The notes beneath the pieces are model-generated. The model was not told the origin of the DNA. It searched no databases and saw nothing but the letters and a program-made list of their open reading frames with translations. Below, one piece after another: positions 5,116 to 9,504 of a stretch of DNA of 9,504 nt (position 1 is its first letter; every line of letters begins with the position of its first letter). Both the position numbers and the translations under genes were made by a program. The DNA is from Holophaga sp. (GTDB taxonomy: Bacteria > Acidobacteriota > Holophagae > Holophagales > Holophagaceae): NCBI GenBank assembly GCA_031292735.1, contig JARLGP010000076.1, positions 1 to 9,504 on the forward strand. The letters run 5' to 3'.

Positions 5116-5775
5116 ATGTCCCCCTCTGATTCCGAACTGCCCGCCCGGGAACGCCTGCTGGAAGCCGCCATTCTCTGCTTCGCGGAGAAGGGCTTCGACG
5201 CCACCGGCATCCGGGAGATCGCCGGCCGGGCCCGGGCCAACTCGGCCCTGGTGCAGTACCATTTCGGCGGCAAGACCGGCATCTATGCCGAGGCCCTGCG
5301 GTGCATCTTCCGGGGCCACAACGAGCCGCCCATGCCGCCGCTGGATCCCCACAGCCCGGACGCCCGGGGGATGGCCATCCGGGCCCTGGGGGCGCTGATC
5401 GAACACACCCTGAACGAGCTCATGGCCTGCGAAGGCGGTTCGGAGCTGGAAAAGGCCAGCCTGCTGCTGGTCACCCGGGAGCTGCAGAACCCCCGGGCGG
5501 CGGTGGCCGACTTGATCCTGGAGCACATGCGGCCGACCAACGATCGGCTGCTGGACTGCCTGCGGATCCTTCGGCCCGATCTGGAGGGCCCGGCGGCCCA
5601 GGACCACGTGGACAGCGTGCTCGGCCAGGTCGTGCACCTGCTCCATCACCTGCCGCTGATCCGCCTGGTCCGGGGCGACCCCGAGTACCCCCGCGATCTC
5701 CAGGCCCTGGCCCGGCACATCACCGGCTTCAGCCTGCGCGGCTTCGGAATCCCCGAAGCGTTCCCGGACGCCTGA
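5116..5775 (+). CDS. TetR/AcrR family transcriptional regulator
   Basis: This 219-residue repressor-type protein has an N-terminal DNA-binding domain (about 9-60): RERLLEAAILCFAEKGFDATGIREIAGRARANSALVQYHFGGKTGIYAEAL. It shows the usual helix-turn-helix and the Tyr-His-Phe-...-Lys anchor before helix 4. The C-terminal half is helical and is likely the ligand-binding and dimer domain; its layout resembles the CecR/CerR-like group, at low certainty. I chose ATG 5116, with GAGG at 5106-5109. The longer frame from TTG 5062 would begin inside an operator and add 18 residues not typical of the family. The twin palindromes just upstream point to autorepression. It is followed after 57 bases by a TolC-like gene and then adaptor and pump genes. 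The natural job is therefore control of this efflux operon, with release by a ligand probably exported by it. The ligand is unknown. Confidence 0.93.
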   Translation: MSPSDSELPARERLLEAAILCFAEKGFDATGIREIAGRARANSALVQYHFGGKTGIYAEALRCIFRGHNEPPMPPLDPHSPDARGMAIRALGALIEHTLNELMACEGGSELEKASLLLVTRELQNPRAAVADLILEHMRPTNDRLLDCLRILRPDLEGPAAQDHVDSVLGQVVHLLHHLPLIRLVRGDPEYPRDLQALARHITGFSLRGFGIPEAFPDA

Positions 5776-5832
5776 TCCCAGCCGGTCCATCCCCCTCCCG
5801 CCCTTCTCGTCGCGCATCCAGGAGTTTCAGGC

Positions 5833-7176
5833 ATGCTGCTTTTCCTCCCCGCCGCCCAGATCGCCACTCCGAATCCGACCCCACCGCCGGCCGCGCCGGC
5901 GCGCGGGCAGGATCCGGGCCAGGCCCCCGCCCAGGCCTTCGATCTGGCCGGGGCCCTGGCCCGGGCCCGGGCCGAGAACGCCCAGCTGAAGGGCGCCAAG
6001 GCCAAGGTGGAGGAGCGCCAGGCCCTCATCACGTCCACCCGGGCGGACGCCCTGCCACAGCTCGCCGTGACCGCCGACTACACCCGCCTGCGCGACGACA
6101 GTCTGCTGATGGGCGGCACCGGCCAGCTGCTGACCAGCCTGGGCATGACCCCGAACCAGGTGGCGGCGCCCTATTCGCTGTACGTCACCCAGGCCACCCT
6201 CAGCCAGCCGCTGTTCTACTGGGGCAAGCTGGGGACGGCGGTGCGGGTGGCCGAGATGGGCGAGCGGGAGGCAGGCTACGCCTACACCACCGCCGAACTG
6301 GACACCCTGCACGGGGTGGCCGTGGCCTACATCGCGGTGCTGAGCGCCCAGGCCGAGCTGGAGGTGATCCAGACCCGGCTGCAGACCGCCGAGCGGTTCC
6401 TGCACGACGTGGAGGCCCGGCTGGAGGCCCAGACCGCCACCGAACTGGACCGGTTGCGGGCCCAGAGCGAATACCTGGGGGTGCTGCCGGACAACCTCCA
6501 GGCCCAGGCGGCCTACCAGCGAGCGGTGGAACAGCTTAACGGCCAGCTGGCCCTGGACCCCAGGACCCCGCTGCAGCTGCGGGATCCCGGCACGCCGGAA
6601 CTGGCCGCGCTGGCCCCGCTGGTGCCGGTCGAGCGGAGCGAGGTCGCCCAGTACAAGCAGCAGGAGCAGATGTACCGGGCCAACGACCAGATCATCAAGT
6701 CCGATCTGCGGCCCAAGCTGGATTTCAACGCCGCCTATGGCTACCAGACCGGCGCGTCGTCCGACCTCTTCAAGGAACCGTACGACACCTGGAAGGTGAA
6801 CCTGTCCCTGCGGGTGCCGCTGTTCGACGGGATGCGCACATCGGGCAAGCGGGCCCAGAACCGGGCCCAGCTGGAGCAGGTGCTGGAGGCCCGGGTGGAC
6901 CTGGAGCGCAACCTGGCGGTGGAACAGAGCACGGCCGAACGCGAACTGCGCAAGGCGGTGGCCTTCCAGGACGCGGCCCAGGCGGCCCACACGGCGGCCC
7001 TGGAGGCCCTGCGCACCAGCCGCGAAGCCTTCGACCAGGGGCTCATCACCTCCCTGGATCTGCTCACCGCCGAACGCACCGAACGCCAGCAGGAAAGCCA
7101 GCGCAAGCGGGCCGAACTGGCCATCTGGAGCGCGCTGTTCGACTACCGCCGGGCCTGCGGCCTGGCCCCACTCTGA
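5833..7176 (+). CDS. TolC-family outer membrane efflux channel
   Basis: This 447-residue protein forms the outer-membrane and periplasmic tunnel of a tripartite efflux system. The family pattern is clear: FDLAGALARARAENAQLKGAKAKVEERQALI near 37-67, then a long Ala/Gln/Glu-rich helical region, and a second internal repeat with YGYQTGASSDLF...WKVNLSLRVPLFDGMRTSGK, followed by helices ending in the typical SLDLLTAERTERQQES and FDYRRACGLAPL. The two halves match the duplicated OEP fold of strands plus long coiled-coil helices. AGGAG (5820-5824) lies eight bases before the ATG. The signal peptide is odd: a short hydrophobic MLLFLPAAQIA with no early Lys/Arg, followed by a Pro-rich stretch (about 12-33). 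No lipobox cysteine is seen. The gene sits between the TetR gene and the adaptor gene, 66 bases before the latter. Confidence 0.94.
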   Translation: MLLFLPAAQIATPNPTPPPAAPARGQDPGQAPAQAFDLAGALARARAENAQLKGAKAKVEERQALITSTRADALPQLAVTADYTRLRDDSLLMGGTGQLLTSLGMTPNQVAAPYSLYVTQATLSQPLFYWGKLGTAVRVAEMGEREAGYAYTTAELDTLHGVAVAYIAVLSAQAELEVIQTRLQTAERFLHDVEARLEAQTATELDRLRAQSEYLGVLPDNLQAQAAYQRAVEQLNGQLALDPRTPLQLRDPGTPELAALAPLVPVERSEVAQYKQQEQMYRANDQIIKSDLRPKLDFNAAYGYQTGASSDLFKEPYDTWKVNLSLRVPLFDGMRTSGKRAQNRAQLEQVLEARVDLERNLAVEQSTAERELRKAVAFQDAAQAAHTAALEALRTSREAFDQGLITSLDLLTAERTERQQESQRKRAELAIWSALFDYRRACGLAPL

Positions 7177-7242
7177 CACGCCTGCCAGGCAGCCCGCCCC
7201 TACCCGCTGCACCTGCTTCCCGAACCGGATCGAGGTATCCCC

Positions 7243-8394
7243 ATGAGCCAACGGAACAACATCCTATACGCGAGCCTGGCGGCCCTGCTCATCGTCGGCG
7301 CCATCGGCACGCACCGCTACCGGCGCGGCCAGGAACTGGGCCAGCAGCGGCTGGAGAAGGCGGCCGGGCTGGTGCCGGTGACCCTGATCGGGGTGGAGGC
7401 GCACGCCTTCCGCAACAGCGTCCCGTTCACCGGCACGCTGTTGGCGGTCAACCGGGCCGAGCTCAAGGCCGAGGAATCCGGCCGGGTGACCCGGGTGGCG
7501 GTGCAGGAGGGCGACCGGGTGCGCGCCGGCGCGCTGCTATCCGCCCAGGATGAAGAGGAACTCCAGCTGGCGGTGCAGACCGCCGCCGCCCAGCTGAGCG
7601 AGGCGCGGGTACAGGCCGAGCAGGCCGGGCGCGACAACGACCGGGCCCAGACCCTGCTGGAAAAGCGCAGCGTGACCAAACAGTCAGCCCAGCAGGCCGA
7701 GACCAGCTACCACGCGGCCATGGAGGTGGTGCACGCCGCCGAAAGCAGCCTGGGCCTGGCCCAGAGCCGCCTGCGCAAGTCGCGCATCACCGCCCCCTTC
7801 GCCGGGGAGGTGGCGCAGCGCCTGGTGCAGCCCGGGGAGGTGCTGGCTCCGGGCCAGACCGCCTTCAACCTGGTGGACAACCGGACCCTGGAGATCCAGG
7901 CCGATCTGCCCGCAGAGGCCCTGGCCCGGATCCAGACCGGGATGACCGCGGACTTCCACATCGCCGGCTTCGAGCAGACCTTCCACGCCACCCTCACCCA
8001 GATCAGCGGCTCGGTCCAGCAGGACGGGCGCACCCTGCGGGTGCGGCTGCGGCTGGCCAATCCCGGCGACCAGCTGAAGAGCGGCCTGTTCGCCGAAGGC
8101 CGGATCCTGGCCCCGGGCGCCACGCCGCATCCGGCGCTGCCGGCGGGCATCCTCAACACCGTGGGCCGCGACGCGGACGTGTTCGTGGCCGAGGCCGGCG
8201 TGGCCCGGCGGCGGCGGATCCTGGTGGGCCAGGACCAGGAGGGCTGGCGGCAGGTTGACGGTCTCCCGGTCGGCGCCCAGGTGGTGGCCCAGGGCCAGCA
8301 CCTGGTGACCGACGGCACGCCGCTGCGGATGGCCGGCGACGCGATGCAGATCGCCGGCACGCCCGGGACGCCGGCCCAGGCCCAGGGGAACTGA
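7243..8394 (+). CDS. RND efflux periplasmic adaptor (membrane fusion protein)
   Basis: This 383-residue adaptor links the inner-membrane pump to the TolC-like channel. An N-terminal hydrophobic segment (about 8-22, LYASLAALLIVGAIG) anchors or exports it; no lipobox cysteine is present, so it is not a lipoprotein. A first biotinyl-lipoyl half (about 76-110, AEESGRVTRVAVQEGDRVRAG) is followed by an Ala/Gln/Glu-rich alpha-helical hairpin (about 110-178). The second lipoyl half is ITAPFAGEVAQRLVQPGEVLAPGQ. Beta-barrel and membrane-proximal domains follow, and the end is a Gly/Ala/Pro-rich tail. These are standard features of AcrA/MdtA-like adaptors. GAGG (7232-7235) precedes the ATG by seven bases. 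Only two bases separate its stop from the pump start, so the two are translationally linked. The substrate is not predictable from this protein. Confidence 0.95.
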   Translation: MSQRNNILYASLAALLIVGAIGTHRYRRGQELGQQRLEKAAGLVPVTLIGVEAHAFRNSVPFTGTLLAVNRAELKAEESGRVTRVAVQEGDRVRAGALLSAQDEEELQLAVQTAAAQLSEARVQAEQAGRDNDRAQTLLEKRSVTKQSAQQAETSYHAAMEVVHAAESSLGLAQSRLRKSRITAPFAGEVAQRLVQPGEVLAPGQTAFNLVDNRTLEIQADLPAEALARIQTGMTADFHIAGFEQTFHATLTQISGSVQQDGRTLRVRLRLANPGDQLKSGLFAEGRILAPGATPHPALPAGILNTVGRDADVFVAEAGVARRRRILVGQDQEGWRQVDGLPVGAQVVAQGQHLVTDGTPLRMAGDAMQIAGTPGTPAQAQGN

Positions 8395-8396
8395 CC

Positions 8397-9504
8397 ATGT
8401 TCCTTTCTGACCTTTCCATCAAGCGGCCCGTCCTCACCACCTGCGTCATGCTGGGGCTGGTGGTCATGGGCCTGTTCTCCATCCGCGGCCTGGGGCTGGA
8501 CAGCTTCCCCAAGGTGGACATGCCGGTGGTCACCGTGAGCGTCGCCTACCCGGGGGCCAGTCCCGACGCGGTGGAGCAGGACGTGGTCAAGAAGATCGAG
8601 GAGGCGGTAAACCCCATCGAGAAGGTGCGGGAGATCAGCTCCACCAGCCAGGAGGGCCTGGGCACGGTCACCATCCAGTTCCAGATCGAGCGGGACGTGG
8701 ACCGGGCCCTGGACGACGTGCGCTCCAAGGTCGGCCAGATCCGCCGGGATCTGCCGGACACCATCAAGGAGCCGATCATCCAGAAGTACGATCCGGCCCA
8801 GCTGCCGGTGCTGTCCCTGGTGCTCAAGCCCGACGCCGCGCACCCGGACCTGGGGGCGCGCGAGCTGACCCGGATCGCCGACGAGTTCCTCAAGCGGCGC
8901 CTCGAGAACATTCCCGGCGTGGGCAAGGCCGAGGTGGTGGGCGGTTCCACCCGGGACGTGCTGGTGCAGGTGGAGCCCCGCAAGCTGGAGGCGCTGGGGC
9001 TCACCCTGGCCCAGGTGACCAGCGCCCTGGGCCAGGACACCCAGGCCGTGCCCAGCGGCAACCTGCTCACCGCGACCCGCGAGATCAGCGTCCGGGTGGA
9101 CGCCAAGGCCCGGCGGGTGGAGGACTTCAGCCATGTGATCGTCGGCAACCGCCAGGGCCGGCCCATCGAGCTGCAGGAGGTGGCCACCCTGGTGGACGGG
9201 GCCAAGGAGATGCGCACCCTGGCGCGGCTGGACGGCCAGGACGCCGTGGCCCTGGAGATCCAGAAGCAGATCGGCGGCAACACCGTGGCCATGGTGCGGG
9301 CGGTGGACGCGGCCATGAAGCGCCTGGCGCCGGAACTGGCCCAGATGGGCGTCACCACGGTGAAGGCCAAGGACAACTCCAAGTTCATCAACGATTCCGT
9401 GGACGACGTGGTGCTCGCCATCGTCCTGGGCGGCGCCCTGACCGTCATCATCGTGTTCTTCTTCCTCAACAGCTGGCGCTCCACCATCATCACCAGCCTC
9501 ACCC
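8397..9504 (+). CDS. RND efflux pump, inner-membrane transporter (3' truncated)
   Basis: This is the first 369 residues of a proton-driven pump that normally has about 1,000-1,050; the frame is open to the window edge. It begins MFLSDLSIKRPVLTTCVMLGLVVMG, the standard cytoplasmic start plus first membrane helix (about 12-30). The periplasmic porter region follows: FPKVDMPVVTVSVAYPGASPDAVEQDV, EISSTSQEGLGTVTIQF and DVRSKVGQIRRDLPD are classic for the HAE-1/AcrB-MdtB group. GVGKAEVVGGSTRDVLVQVEPRKLEALGLT marks the next porter subdomain. The second membrane helix begins near residue 337 (VDDVVLAIVLGGALTVIIVFFFL), where the window stops soon after. The proton-relay Asp residues of TM4 are outside the window. 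It starts two bases after the adaptor stop and completes a TetR-TolC-adaptor-pump operon. The group suggests drugs, dyes or lipophilic compounds rather than metal ions. Confidence 0.96.
   Translation, partial: MFLSDLSIKRPVLTTCVMLGLVVMGLFSIRGLGLDSFPKVDMPVVTVSVAYPGASPDAVEQDVVKKIEEAVNPIEKVREISSTSQEGLGTVTIQFQIERDVDRALDDVRSKVGQIRRDLPDTIKEPIIQKYDPAQLPVLSLVLKPDAAHPDLGARELTRIADEFLKRRLENIPGVGKAEVVGGSTRDVLVQVEPRKLEALGLTLAQVTSALGQDTQAVPSGNLLTATREISVRVDAKARRVEDFSHVIVGNRQGRPIELQEVATLVDGAKEMRTLARLDGQDAVALEIQKQIGGNTVAMVRAVDAAMKRLAPELAQMGVTTVKAKDNSKFINDSVDDVVLAIVLGGALTVIIVFFFLNSWRSTIITSLT

Noticed and set aside
3613..5817. Minus-strand open frame of 734 codons
   Set aside because: It runs antisense through the peptide, barrel and TetR genes and through the inverted repeat. 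Its translation is Gly/Pro/His/Arg-rich with no domain, as expected from high-GC shadow frames.
5301..6539. Plus-strand open frame of 412 codons overlapping the TetR and TolC genes
   Set aside because: It spans two clear genes in another frame, with a Pro/Gly/Arg-rich translation typical of GC-rich out-of-frame reading.
5827..7251. Minus-strand open frame of 474 codons opposite the TolC-like gene
   Set aside because: Shadow of a well-supported plus-strand gene; low-complexity translation and no ribosome binding logic.
7707..9134. Minus-strand open frame of 475 codons opposite the adaptor and pump
   Set aside because: Shadow frame; the plus-strand proteins match well-known families throughout.

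Overview
The window looks like a chromosomal stretch from a high-GC Gram-negative bacterium. The housekeeping-style genes have strongly G/C-ending codons, and two outer-membrane-type proteins plus a tripartite efflux system imply two membranes. An Acidobacteriota (Holophaga/Geothrix-like) or deltaproteobacterial host would fit, but the sequence alone does not settle this.

Layout. (1) Positions 2-1410: the end of a metal (Zn/Mn-type) ABC transporter operon, with a truncated membrane permease overlapping its ATPase by 4 bases (ATGA). (2) Positions 1411-3365: an accessory insert starting two bases after the ATPase stop. It holds an IS630-family transposase broken in its catalytic core, with its ribosome binding site buried in a perfect 17-bp hairpin, and a minus-strand GxxExxY gene framed by a perfect 29-bp inverted repeat. 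A 15-bp inverted repeat (14/15) with TA dinucleotides lies at the two outer edges and may mark the ends of the whole insert. (3) Positions 3366-3975: about 600 bases with no believable gene, dominated by an imperfect 46-bp inverted repeat. (4) Positions 3976-4974: a 99-residue peptide with a textbook double-glycine leader, then a small outer-membrane beta-barrel-like protein. (5) Positions 5052-9504: twin palindromic operators exactly 30 bp apart, then a TetR regulator, a TolC-like outer membrane channel, an RND-type periplasmic adaptor and the first third of an RND inner-membrane pump, all on the plus strand and probably one autoregulated operon.

How it works together. The TetR protein probably represses its own operon from the twin sites and is released by a ligand that the pump exports. 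The peptide and barrel genes lie just upstream of those operators. No C39 peptidase or bacteriocin-type ABC exporter is visible here, so export of the peptide through this efflux system is speculation. The most unusual items are the orphan double-glycine peptide, the repeat-bounded GxxExxY cassette and the hairpin masking the transposase start.
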